In this document: positions 1 to 4,655 of the stretch, piece after piece | Position numbering within the stretch: the first letter of the stretch is position 1 | Layout of the letters: every line of letters begins with the position of its first letter | Origin: Candidatus Curtissbacteria bacterium RIFCSPLOWO2_01_FULL_37_9 | GTDB taxonomy: Bacteria; Patescibacteriota; Microgenomatia; Curtissbacterales; GWA2-41-24 | Direction of reading: 5' to 3' | Length of the DNA stretch: 5,010 nt | Assembly: GCA_001776425.1 (NCBI GenBank) | Contig: MFBN01000039.1 | Location: forward strand, 1-5,010 | Translations under genes and position numbers: made by a program | Notes under the pieces: generated by a model | Told to the model about the DNA's origin: nothing | Seen by the model: the letters and a program-made list of their open reading frames with translations, nothing else | Databases searched by the model: none

Positions 1-334
1 CATCTCCTCTAAATTTGTATGTGGATTTTACTGTTATTGAATTCCAGCGAGTATAGGTTCTTCCCTCAAATTCGTCTTCTACAAAACCCCACCTAAATGT
101 AATTCCATAGTTACCTTTATCCATTAAAGGTATTTCAAGGATTAAGGAGTCATCAACTTGCTCCGAGAGTTCTCTAAATATTGCTGAGACGTGGTGGGTT
201 TCAGTAATTAGTTTTTTTAATCCTTTAGCACGTTCTCTATTTTTACTAATTATTTCTGTGTGAACTCTGTCGGGTTGGGCTTTTCTTGTTTCAAACTCAT
301 CACAAGCTTGTTGAAGTGCTTCTTTTAAACCCAT
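1..334 (-). CDS. Unrecognised protein, N-terminal part (gene runs off the left edge)
   Basis: An open frame with no stop runs from an ATG at 334 down to base 1, giving 111 residues that begin MGLKEALQQACDEF. I do not recognise the family. The first ~60 residues are charged and probably helical (many K, E, R and Q). From about residue 65 the sequence turns beta-like, with segments such as GNYGITFRWGF and TRWNSITVKSTYKF. No signal peptide, membrane segment or catalytic motif is visible. The start is preferred because a TATAAT box lies 11 nt upstream on the same strand and no Shine-Dalgarno is present, matching other starts in this window. It is divergent from the toxin-antitoxin unit. The downstream end lies outside the window, so length and function are unknown. 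Confidence 0.72.
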   Translation of the reverse strand, partial: MGLKEALQQACDEFETRKAQPDRVHTEIISKNRERAKGLKKLITETHHVSAIFRELSEQVDDSLILEIPLMDKGNYGITFRWGFVEDEFEGRTYTRWNSITVKSTYKFRGD

Positions 335-345
335 TTTATTGTATG

Positions 346-375
346 ATTATACACTATGGGGTCAAAATATTCGAA
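346..375 (-). promoter_or_regulatory. Promoter of the leftward gene, near-leaderless
   Basis: On the minus strand a perfect TATAAT lies at 351-346 inside TAGTGTATAAT, with a weak -35 candidate TTCGAA at 375-370 (18-bp spacer). The expected transcription start would be about 5 nt before the ATG at 334, leaving no room for a ribosome binding site. The -10 is clear; the -35 is poor. Confidence 0.5.
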
Positions 376-473
376 GGTTGGTTTAGTAGTATTTCAATAT
401 CAGCAAAACTAATGTTATTTATGCCTAAATTTGTTCGAAGTGCGTCTAATATTCCCGACTTTGATTTTTGAGG
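354..473 (-). pseudogene. Possible 39-codon coding remnant between stops
   Basis: On the minus strand a stop-free stretch from 473 ends at a TAG at 356-354 and translates to a protein-like sequence containing SGILDALRTNLGINN and SFADIEILLNQPSNI. No ATG, GTG or TTG start lies in the frame. Its first part overlaps the 443-466 copy of a direct repeat. It could be the tail of a decayed gene or chance. I do not recognise a family. Confidence 0.2.
443..466 (+). repeat. Imperfect direct repeat, left copy
   Basis: This 24-bp segment shares 21 positions with 1170-1193. The common core is GTCTAATATTCCC, followed by N-AC-N-TTGATT. The two copies lie on either side of the toxin-antitoxin unit. In the right copy the terminal TTGATT is the -35 box of the next gene; the left copy has no matching -10. 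Confidence 0.5.
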
Positions 474-507
474 CTAAATATTCTTGAATTTGCCTCTATA
501 TTATAGA
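470..507 (+). promoter_or_regulatory. Inverted repeats upstream of the antitoxin promoter (candidate operator)
   Basis: Two symmetric elements lie here. GAGGC (470-474) pairs with GCCTC (492-496) across 17 nt, and TCTATA-T-TATAGA (495-507) is a perfect 13-nt palindrome. They sit just upstream of the proposed -35 of the toxin-antitoxin unit, where a self-regulating antitoxin could bind. The AT-rich palindrome could be chance. No T-tract follows on the plus strand, so I do not call a terminator. Confidence 0.25.
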
Positions 508-511
508 TGTC

Positions 512-541
512 CAGACTCTCCCATTATTTTTAGTGTATAAT
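512..541 (+). promoter_or_regulatory. Leaderless promoter of the toxin-antitoxin unit
   Basis: A perfect TATAAT at 536-541 is preceded by TAGTG and lies 6 nt before the ATG at 548. A weak -35 (CAGACT, 512-517) is 18 bp upstream. Transcription should start at or next to the A of the ATG, giving a leaderless message. The 11-mer TAGTGTATAAT is identical to the one in the divergent promoter at 356-346. Confidence 0.55.
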
Positions 542-547
542 ACGCTT

Positions 548-790
548 ATGAAAACATTTATTACATCAAACCCGAAAATAATGTCAGGGGCACCTGTTGT
601 TGCTGGCACACGCGTCCCTGTTGCTCGTATTGTTTATCTTTTAAGGGATGGTTTCACAATGGGGCAAATAAGTAAACAGTTTCCTTGGGTGGGTTTAAAA
701 AAATTGCGGGGTGCAATAAATGAGTTAGCTCAAAAAGTGGAAACTATCCCCTATGGTACGCAAATTTCACAAACACAAGCTGCTGCTTGA
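548..790 (+). CDS. DUF433-family protein, probable antitoxin
   Basis: This 80-residue protein shows the DUF433 signature: an N-terminal strand ending in NPKIMSGAPVVAGTRVPV (residues 8-25), then IVYLLRDGFTMGQISKQFPWV (28-48) and KKLRGAINELA (51-61), consistent with the small helix-turn-helix fold of the family. DUF433 proteins are commonly found directly upstream of DUF5615 PIN-like toxins and are predicted to neutralise the toxin and repress their own promoter. The ATG at 548 is preferred over an in-frame GTG at 533, because 533 lies before the -10 box at 536-541 and the family's conserved region begins near residue 8. The stop at 788-790 lies inside the toxin gene (38-nt overlap), so the tail TQISQTQAAA is encoded by dual-use DNA. 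Expression is likely coupled to the toxin. The family is clear; the antitoxin role is inferred. Confidence 0.88.
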   Translation: MKTFITSNPKIMSGAPVVAGTRVPVARIVYLLRDGFTMGQISKQFPWVGLKKLRGAINELAQKVETIPYGTQISQTQAAA

Positions 791-1115
791 TGAAGGTGTA
801 CCTGTCCGTTCGTATTTTCCCATTTTAAACAGCCGTTTTGATGTTAAACACATAGTTCAAGATTTTAAGCAGGTCAGTCTATCGGACAGGCAGGTACATA
901 GGTTTGCGGCGAAACACAACAGAATTGTTGTGACATTAAACATCAAAGATTTCAAATCACTTTCTCCAACTAATAAAAACACGGGAGTGATCGGTGTTTC
1001 TGCCAATTTACCCAATGAACAGGTTGATAAAAAACTTACAGCTCTTTTGAACAAGTCTAGTAAGAAGCAGCTCCTCGGCAAACTAACCGTTATCAGCGGC
1101 GAATCACAGAAGTGA
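753..1115 (+). CDS. DUF5615-family PIN-like protein, probable toxin nuclease
   Basis: This 120-residue protein matches the DUF5615 (COG4634-like) PIN-related fold in order: the N-terminal strand KLLLDEGVP with acidic D13/E14, a VSLSD segment with D45 leading into the helix RQVHRFAAKH, and the strand RIVVTLNIKDF (57-67) with D66. PIN-like proteins use such acids to bind a metal ion and cleave RNA. The usual pattern for this strand is T-x-D-x-D-F; here it is T61-L-N-I-K-D66-F, with N63 where an acid is common and one extra residue. That may be a lineage variant or weakened activity. The ATG at 753 must be the start, since later starts lose D13. It has no good ribosome binding site and begins inside the antitoxin gene in the +1 frame, so translational coupling is likely. 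The RNase role is inferred from the family. Confidence 0.85.
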   Translation: MVRKFHKHKLLLDEGVPVRSYFPILNSRFDVKHIVQDFKQVSLSDRQVHRFAAKHNRIVVTLNIKDFKSLSPTNKNTGVIGVSANLPNEQVDKKLTALLNKSSKKQLLGKLTVISGESQK

Positions 1116-1169
1116 AGTCAGATACGAATTTTAGATTGTACCGTATTATATATGGCTCTTGACTAGAAC

Positions 1170-1193
1170 AGTCTAATATTCCCTACATTGATT
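1170..1193 (+). repeat. Imperfect direct repeat, right copy
   Basis: This is the partner of 443-466 (21 of 24 positions identical, core GTCTAATATTCCC). Its end TTGATT forms the -35 box of the acyltransferase-like gene. It lies 55 bp after the toxin stop. Confidence 0.5.
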
Positions 1194-1217
1194 ATTTTTT
1201 TGCGTCTCTGATATAAT
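1188..1217 (+). promoter_or_regulatory. Leaderless extended -10 promoter
   Basis: TTGATT (1188-1193), an 18-bp spacer, and TGATATAAT (1209-1217), which contains a full extended -10, lie 7 nt before the ATG at 1225. Transcription is expected to start at or near the ATG. This is one of the best promoters in the window. Confidence 0.7.
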
Positions 1218-1224
1218 TTGCTTC

Positions 1225-2070
1225 ATGAAAGAAACACTAAATAGCGGTGAAAATAACAAAAGACCGCCATTTATTTTTAGAAATCCGTTAGTTGCACATG
1301 GAACTGCCTACATAGTTGATAAATCAATAGGTGACGGATGTACTCCGGAAGGTCATCAATTATTACGTAAAATAGTAGTAAGGATATGTAAAGGAGATGA
1401 AATTTCTATAAGCCATGATATTCCTGATGTTTATCATGGGGCCGATCTTCAGATAGAGGTTGAGGGTCAAAAAAACATTCCATCATCTGGGCCAACTATT
1501 TTTATTGCAAATCATACCCGTGGTGGTCCGATGAATAGTATTGGTCAATTTTTTGAAATTATAAAAGAAGCTTATGTGGCTAGATTTGATGTAGTAGATG
1601 AGAATGTTCGCGAGCCATTTATTATTATTCAAAAAGGTCTTGCTAAAGGGAAAATAATCCAATATTTTACAGGCATATTCTATGAAATTGCCGGACATTC
1701 CTTAAATTGTGAGGTTGTAGAAATTCCCCGATATAATGACAAGGAAATTATTAATGGACAAAAGCTTAAGGCTTGCGCAATTGACAGAATTACAAATGGT
1801 GGTGCGGCACTGTGGGCACCTCAGGGTACACATAGAGATGCTCGTGATTTGTGCTTTCCTGAAAAAAAAGGTAATGGATTTTTAAATAGAGTTTATAGTG
1901 AAGATAGAAATGTTCAACTTGTTCCGGTCAGATTAATTCCCGACTTACAAGGAAATGTAAAAATTTTCTTTGGTCCGGTTATTGTGTTGCAACATATTAT
2001 TGAAAATGGGGGAATAAATTATTTTACCGAAAAACACCTTGATCCACTGGGGAAAGATAGAACTTTATAA
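1225..2070 (+). CDS. PlsC-like (LPLAT-fold) putative acyltransferase with altered catalytic motifs
   Basis: This 281-residue protein has the layout of the lysophospholipid/glycerolphosphate acyltransferase fold. Residues 75-97 (LQIEVEGQKNIP, then TIFIANH) resemble the strand leading to motif I. Residues 187-204, ending APQGTHRD, correspond to the FPEGTR region (motif III). Residues 232-253 (LVPVRLIP, then VKIFFGPVI) correspond to the conserved PV...FG end. The catalytic pattern is unusual: in HX4D the histidine is H97, but the aspartate position is P102, and EGTR has become Q200-G-T-H-R. No membrane segment or signal peptide is evident. If active, it would acylate a lipid-like or other acceptor at the membrane; the substrate cannot be told. 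It may instead be a non-catalytic or repurposed relative. It has its own leaderless promoter and converges on greA with 75 bp between. The fold assignment is moderate; the activity is uncertain. Confidence 0.6.
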   Translation: MKETLNSGENNKRPPFIFRNPLVAHGTAYIVDKSIGDGCTPEGHQLLRKIVVRICKGDEISISHDIPDVYHGADLQIEVEGQKNIPSSGPTIFIANHTRGGPMNSIGQFFEIIKEAYVARFDVVDENVREPFIIIQKGLAKGKIIQYFTGIFYEIAGHSLNCEVVEIPRYNDKEIINGQKLKACAIDRITNGGAALWAPQGTHRDARDLCFPEKKGNGFLNRVYSEDRNVQLVPVRLIPDLQGNVKIFFGPVIVLQHIIENGGINYFTEKHLDPLGKDRTL

Positions 2071-2145
2071 TATAAATAGAGAGATGTTTGAAGGTTTGTT
2101 TAGAATAACCTTAATAGGGGTAGATATCTATAATTTTAGATAATT

Positions 2146-2610
2146 TTAAATTTTGATTTCTAATATTTTATATTCGACATTTCCACTAGGAATTTTAATA
2201 TTTACGATATCACCGACTTTTTTGCCTAAAAGTGCACTACCGATAGGGGAAACATCGGACATTTTCCCTTTAGCCGGGTCCGCTTCCAAGTTAGATACAA
2301 TAGTGTAATTTGTAATTTGTAAACCATCGTCTATTTTAACTGTTGAGCCGAATTCTACTTTATCTATGGTTTTAACTTGTGTAATTTTGGCGATTGTTAA
2401 TATGTGTTTAATCTCCCTAACACGGCTGTCAATTTGCGATAACTCTTCTTTTGCAGCATGATATCCGGCATTTTCCGAAAGATCTCCTTGTTCGCGGGCA
2501 TTCGTCAGGTTAATTACAACCTGCGGCCTTTTTAATAGAAGATTTTGCTGTTCTTTTTGTAAATCTTCGAATCCTTCTTTTGTCAGTTTTATTTTAATTT
2601 GATGCTGCAT
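2146..2610 (-). CDS. greA: Transcription elongation factor GreA
   Basis: GreA binds the secondary channel of RNA polymerase and stimulates cleavage of backtracked transcript ends. From the ATG at 2610 the product is 154 residues, close to the usual ~158. Residues 1-75 form the N-terminal coiled-coil hairpin, whose tip carries the hallmark GDLSENAGY (42-50), including the acids D43 and E46 that act on the polymerase metal site. The C-terminal FKBP-like domain (about 80-154) has the conserved SPIGSALLGKKVGDIV segment (121-136). An in-frame TTG at 2628 would add six residues, but those codons overlap the likely -10 (GATAAT), so ATG 2610 is preferred. No Shine-Dalgarno is visible. It is divergent from a small acidic gene and convergent with the acyltransferase-like gene, so it is probably monocistronic. 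Confidence 0.96.
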   Translation of the reverse strand: MQHQIKIKLTKEGFEDLQKEQQNLLLKRPQVVINLTNAREQGDLSENAGYHAAKEELSQIDSRVREIKHILTIAKITQVKTIDKVEFGSTVKIDDGLQITNYTIVSNLEADPAKGKMSDVSPIGSALLGKKVGDIVNIKIPSGNVEYKILEIKI

Positions 2611-2620
2611 ATCACTATAT

Positions 2621-2626
2621 ATTATC
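2621..2626 (-). promoter_or_regulatory. Candidate -10 box of greA
   Basis: GATAAT at 2626-2621 lies 10 nt before the ATG at 2610. The alternative TATAGT at 2619-2614 is too close to the start. No convincing -35 is visible, so this is a weak call based mainly on the matching geometry of other genes here. Confidence 0.35.
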
Positions 2627-2663
2627 AAATATCAGCTAATTTTTAACCTTGGTAAATCCTATC

Positions 2664-2692
2664 TTGTTTCCCATAAAAATAACCTGTAAAAT
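2664..2692 (+). promoter_or_regulatory. Leaderless promoter of the small acidic gene
   Basis: TTGTTT (2664-2669), a 17-bp spacer and TAAAAT (2687-2692, preceded by TG) place the transcription start at or next to the ATG at 2700. This promoter decides the start of the following gene. Confidence 0.55.
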
Positions 2693-2699
2693 TTCTACT

Positions 2700-2936
2700 A
2701 TGGATAATCCATTCAATAAAGATGATTCGTCTTCGGATAATACTAATGATTTATCAGAAGACGATATAAAGCATGAACAAGCTAAGCCTCCTTCTGTAAC
2801 CGGAGAAGAGGACGTATTTTCTGGTGATGCAACCAGTTCGGAAGCTGCTGATATTGATGATGAACTGAATCAAGTAGGTTTACACGGAGATGAAGAAGGT
2901 ATTAAACCTCTTGGCGGCCATGACGACTTAGAGTAA
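2700..2936 (+). CDS. Small, highly acidic, probably disordered protein of unknown function
   Basis: I do not recognise this 78-residue protein. It has 24 acidic residues (15 Asp, 9 Glu) against 4 Lys, with no Arg, Cys, Trp or Tyr, and is rich in Ser, Asn and Gly. It should therefore be disordered and strongly negative. The more hydrophobic C-terminal third, DDELNQVGLHGDEEGIKPLGG in part (residues 53-73), looks like the most constrained piece and may be a short binding motif. There is no signal peptide or membrane segment. The ATG at 2700 is chosen over an in-frame ATG-less extension to 2649 because the promoter (-10 at 2687-2692) lies 7 nt upstream of it and the upstream codons give an unrelated hydrophobic, non-acidic sequence. 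It shares an 89-bp divergent promoter region with greA and ends 14 bp before the tRNA-Lys gene on the other strand. It could be a nucleic-acid mimic, a chaperone-like peptide or a linker protein; none can be shown. Confidence 0.6.
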   Translation: MDNPFNKDDSSSDNTNDLSEDDIKHEQAKPPSVTGEEDVFSGDATSSEAADIDDELNQVGLHGDEEGIKPLGGHDDLE

Positions 2937-2950
2937 ATACTACCGAAGTG

Positions 2951-3022
2951 TGACCCAGGAGGGATTCGAACCCCCGACCAAGTGCTTAAGAGGCACCTGC
3001 TCTGCCACTGAGCTACTGGGCC
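2951..3022 (-). tRNA. tRNA-Lys (anticodon CTT)
   Basis: The minus strand folds into a full cloverleaf. The acceptor GGCCCAG pairs with CTGGGTC (one G-T pair), and the D stem is GCTC/GAGC. The anticodon stem GGTGC/GCACT encloses the loop CTCTTAA, with CTT at positions 34-36, which reads AAG. The T stem encloses TTCGAAT. The discriminator is A, and the next bases are CAC, so the 3' CCA is not encoded and must be added by a nucleotidyltransferase. It lies 5 nt after tRNA-Arg and is probably processed from the same transcript. Confidence 0.96.
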
Positions 3023-3027
3023 TTTTG

Positions 3028-3100
3028 CGCGCCCTGAGGGACTCGAACCCCCAACCACTCGGTCCGAAGCCGAGCGTTCTATCCATTGAACTAAGGGCGC
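3028..3100 (-). tRNA. tRNA-Arg (anticodon TCG)
   Basis: The cloverleaf on the minus strand has acceptor GCGCCCT/AGGGCGC (seven pairs), D stem GTTC/GAAC, and anticodon stem CTCGG/CCGAG around the loop CTTCGGA with TCG at 34-36. T stem GGGGG/CCCTC encloses TTCGAGT. It reads CGA and, by wobble, other CGN codons. The discriminator is G followed by CAAAA, so CCA is not encoded. It is the first gene of a two-tRNA unit. Confidence 0.96.
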
Positions 3101-3116
3101 TTAATTAGCCTCAATT

Positions 3117-3125
3117 ATTATATCA
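3117..3125 (-). promoter_or_regulatory. Extended -10 promoter of the tRNA pair
   Basis: TGATATAAT reads on the minus strand at 3125-3117, a perfect extended -10, 16 bp before the mature 5' end of tRNA-Arg. No good -35 is present, which extended -10 promoters tolerate. The same 9-mer occurs at 1209-1217. Confidence 0.6.
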
Positions 3126-3158
3126 GGAAACGCAGCAGTAGGAGAATAAGCTAATATA

Positions 3159-4112
3159 TTACATGTCCAATACAGGGTGCTCAATTTTTATCCCATATCG
3201 GCTGAATCCGTAATCCAAAAGCTCCTTCATTTCGCCGCGTCTGTCATCACTTCCCAAAATCACTGCCAAAAGTTTTTTATTGCTATTTTCCGCGTAAGTA
3301 ACCAGACAAAGTTTTGCTTCCCAGGTAAAGCCGGGCTTGATTCCGCGCACTCCCGGATAAGTAGTTAATAAATTTGTTTCATTATTAAGATTAAAAGCTT
3401 TATGGTCTTTGGTTGCTTCAATAGGTTTATTAATCGTGGCGGTTATATCTCTAAACTCAGGGTACTTTTCCCAAATATAATGGGCAATAACTGCCAAATC
3501 GTAGGCAGTAGAATACTGGGCATTGTTATCATCGTCAAGCCCGGAAGCATTGATAAATTTAGTATTCTTCAGCCCTAAAGAAACAGCTGTATCGTTCATC
3601 ATTTTTACAAAATTTTCTTCAGTTTTTGCTACTCCTTCGGCTATAGTAACCGCCGCATCATTGCCGGAAACAAGCATTAGACCGTATAAAAGCTCTTCAA
3701 GCGTCAGTTTTTCACCAGAAGTTAACCCCATACTGTTTTCTCCTATACTGGCGGCTTTTTCAGAAACCGAAAAAGCATCTTTCAGTTTAGCGTTTTCTAA
3801 AGCAACCAAAGCGGTCATTATTTTAACCGTGGAGGCAACAGGCAATCTTGTGTTTTTTTGTTTTTGAAAAATAATATTCGCGGTTTCGTAATCCACGATC
3901 AATGCCGACTGGGCAGAAATTATTAAAGATGAATCTTTTTTATCAAATAAAAAGTAATCTTCTTTAGGAAACCATTTATTTACTTGCGGACTCTTGGCAA
4001 TCCCAAATACTTTTGGAATAGGGGAGAAAAGAGAATTTTGGCGTTTTTGCAAATAAAAAAAGCCGCTCGTAGCGATAATTAGAACAACTAAGACAGTTAG
4101 AACTCTACCCAT
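3159..4112 (-). CDS. D-alanyl-D-alanine carboxypeptidase (peptidase S11, PBP5-like)
   Basis: This family removes the terminal D-Ala from peptidoglycan pentapeptides outside the membrane, limiting cross-linking. The 317-residue product begins with a hydrophobic segment (about residues 5-20, no lipobox) that should act as a signal anchor, then a linker, then the serine transferase domain from about residue 62. All three active-site boxes are visible: S94-T-V-K97 (SxxK, nucleophile S94), S149-G-N151, and K259-P-G261 in the place of the usual KTG. The sequence around the last box, GVRGIKPGFT, is otherwise typical. The C-terminal beta domain of PBP5 is absent, as the protein ends soon after the catalytic domain, so it resembles short DacF/VanY-independent S11 enzymes. 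The ATG at 4112 has no Shine-Dalgarno. A 15-bp inverted repeat overlaps the start region. It lies upstream of the tRNA pair on the same strand with no clear terminator between. Confidence 0.94.
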   Translation of the reverse strand: MGRVLTVLVVLIIATSGFFYLQKRQNSLFSPIPKVFGIAKSPQVNKWFPKEDYFLFDKKDSSLIISAQSALIVDYETANIIFQKQKNTRLPVASTVKIMTALVALENAKLKDAFSVSEKAASIGENSMGLTSGEKLTLEELLYGLMLVSGNDAAVTIAEGVAKTEENFVKMMNDTAVSLGLKNTKFINASGLDDDNNAQYSTAYDLAVIAHYIWEKYPEFRDITATINKPIEATKDHKAFNLNNETNLLTTYPGVRGIKPGFTWEAKLCLVTYAENSNKKLLAVILGSDDRRGEMKELLDYGFSRYGIKIEHPVLDM

Positions 4113-4155
4113 ATTTACTTTTAGTATGAGGTAAAACGAGACTGAAAGTAAATAT
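4111..4155. repeat. 15-bp inverted repeat over the carboxypeptidase start region
   Basis: The arms 4111-4125 (ATATTTACTTTTAGT) and 4141-4155 (ACTGAAAGTAAATAT) are reverse complements at 14 of 15 positions, with a 15-bp loop. The outer 11 bp are perfect. Arm centres are 30 bp apart, near three helical turns. One arm includes the first two bases of the ATG and the other covers the candidate -10. It may be an operator or an RNA hairpin hiding the start. Confidence 0.6.
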
Positions 4156-4159
4156 ATCA
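4151..4159 (-). promoter_or_regulatory. Candidate extended -10 promoter of the carboxypeptidase gene
   Basis: TGATATATT (4159-4151, minus) is an extended -10 with one mismatch. Transcription would begin near 4144 and give a ~32-nt leader with no Shine-Dalgarno. A leaderless alternative (CATACT at 4128-4123, 10 nt before the ATG) is weaker. Confidence 0.4.
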
Positions 4160-4176
4160 GAGGAGCACCAAGTTTA

Positions 4177-4195
4177 CCCTGAGCTTTGCGAAGGG
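4177..4195. repeat. CCCTGAGC...GAAGGG hairpin repeat element
   Basis: The 19-mer CCCTGAGCTTTGCGAAGGG resembles the widely scattered intergenic repeat family with consensus close to CCCTTCGACAAGCTCAGGG (recalled, not searched). It can fold with CCCT/AGGG, two adjacent G-A mismatches, then GC/GC closing a TTT loop. It lies downstream of the GlcG-like gene, where it could act in transcript ending or mRNA stability. Confidence 0.5.
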
Positions 4196-4247
4196 ACCTG
4201 CTGATTTAAAGAGAATTCTAGCAGAGAGAAGCTATTTTAAACCAGTT

Positions 4248-4655
4248 TTAGTCTTTTTCCAAAACTTCAACTGCTGCTTTTGCGCACTCGGCGTCTTGAG
4301 AAACATCAGCAGAACCCCCAACACCAACTGCACCAACTACTTTCCCTCCTTTTTTAACGGGCATACCGCCGGCAATAACCATTAATTTGCCTCCGAAGGC
4401 ATCTGTAATACCGTAATATGGCTTACCTTCCGCTGCATAGCCGGCAATATCACCGCTTGGCATGCCTAAGGTCGCAGATGTATAAGCCTTAGCGTACGCA
4501 AAATCCTGGCTTATGACAAAGGAGTTTTCCATCCGGTTTAAAACAATGGGCGTACCATGCTCATCTACTACAACAACGCATATAGCAATTCCAAGCCCGT
4601 CGGCGTGCTTAAGCGCCGCTTCAGCAGCTTTCTGCGCTTCCTCCAAGATAATCAT
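4248..4655 (-). CDS. GlcG/HbpS-like protein (DUF336, haem-degrading-like domain)
   Basis: This 135-residue protein is a single complete DUF336 domain (Pfam Haem_degrading). Visible hallmarks are VVVVDEHGTPIVLNRM (27-42), the AYAKAYTSATLGMPS segment (53-67) that corresponds to the KAxTA helix, AGGMPVKKGGKVVGAVGVGG (95-114), and the closing D121-A-E-C-A-K-A-A helix. Members include HbpS, which binds haem, and GlcG, linked to glycolate loci. Their enzymatic role is mostly unproven, so no reaction is assigned. There is no signal peptide, so it is probably cytoplasmic. The start is fixed by a very strong Shine-Dalgarno. It follows the methyltransferase fragment by 47 bp on the same strand and may be cotranscribed. 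Three sampled sequence lines average about 48% GC, against about 32% in two lines of the acyltransferase-like gene, and its translation signal differs from its neighbours, both hinting at transfer. Confidence 0.9.
   Translation of the reverse strand: MIILEEAQKAAEAALKHADGLGIAICVVVVDEHGTPIVLNRMENSFVISQDFAYAKAYTSATLGMPSGDIAGYAAEGKPYYGITDAFGGKLMVIAGGMPVKKGGKVVGAVGVGGSADVSQDAECAKAAVEVLEKD

Noticed and set aside
286..471. Plus-strand open frame of 61 codons
   Set aside because: It overlaps the start of the leftward gene and its promoter, and has no family resemblance or upstream signal.
857..1081. Minus-strand open frame opposite the toxin
   Set aside because: Antisense shadow of the well-supported PIN-like gene.
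1483..1698. Minus-strand open frame inside the acyltransferase-like gene
   Set aside because: Antisense shadow with no promoter or family features.
2125..2142. TATCTA...TAGATA hairpin between the convergent acyltransferase-like gene and greA
   Set aside because: A 6-bp stem with a single G-C pair and no clear T-tract is too weak to call a terminator.
2870..3058. Minus-strand open frame translating to GPVAQWQSRCL-like sequence
   Set aside because: It is the translation of the tRNA genes, a known annotation artefact.
3177..3867. Two plus-strand open frames opposite the carboxypeptidase (3177-3368, 3523-3867)
   Set aside because: Antisense shadows; the minus strand has all three S11 motifs.
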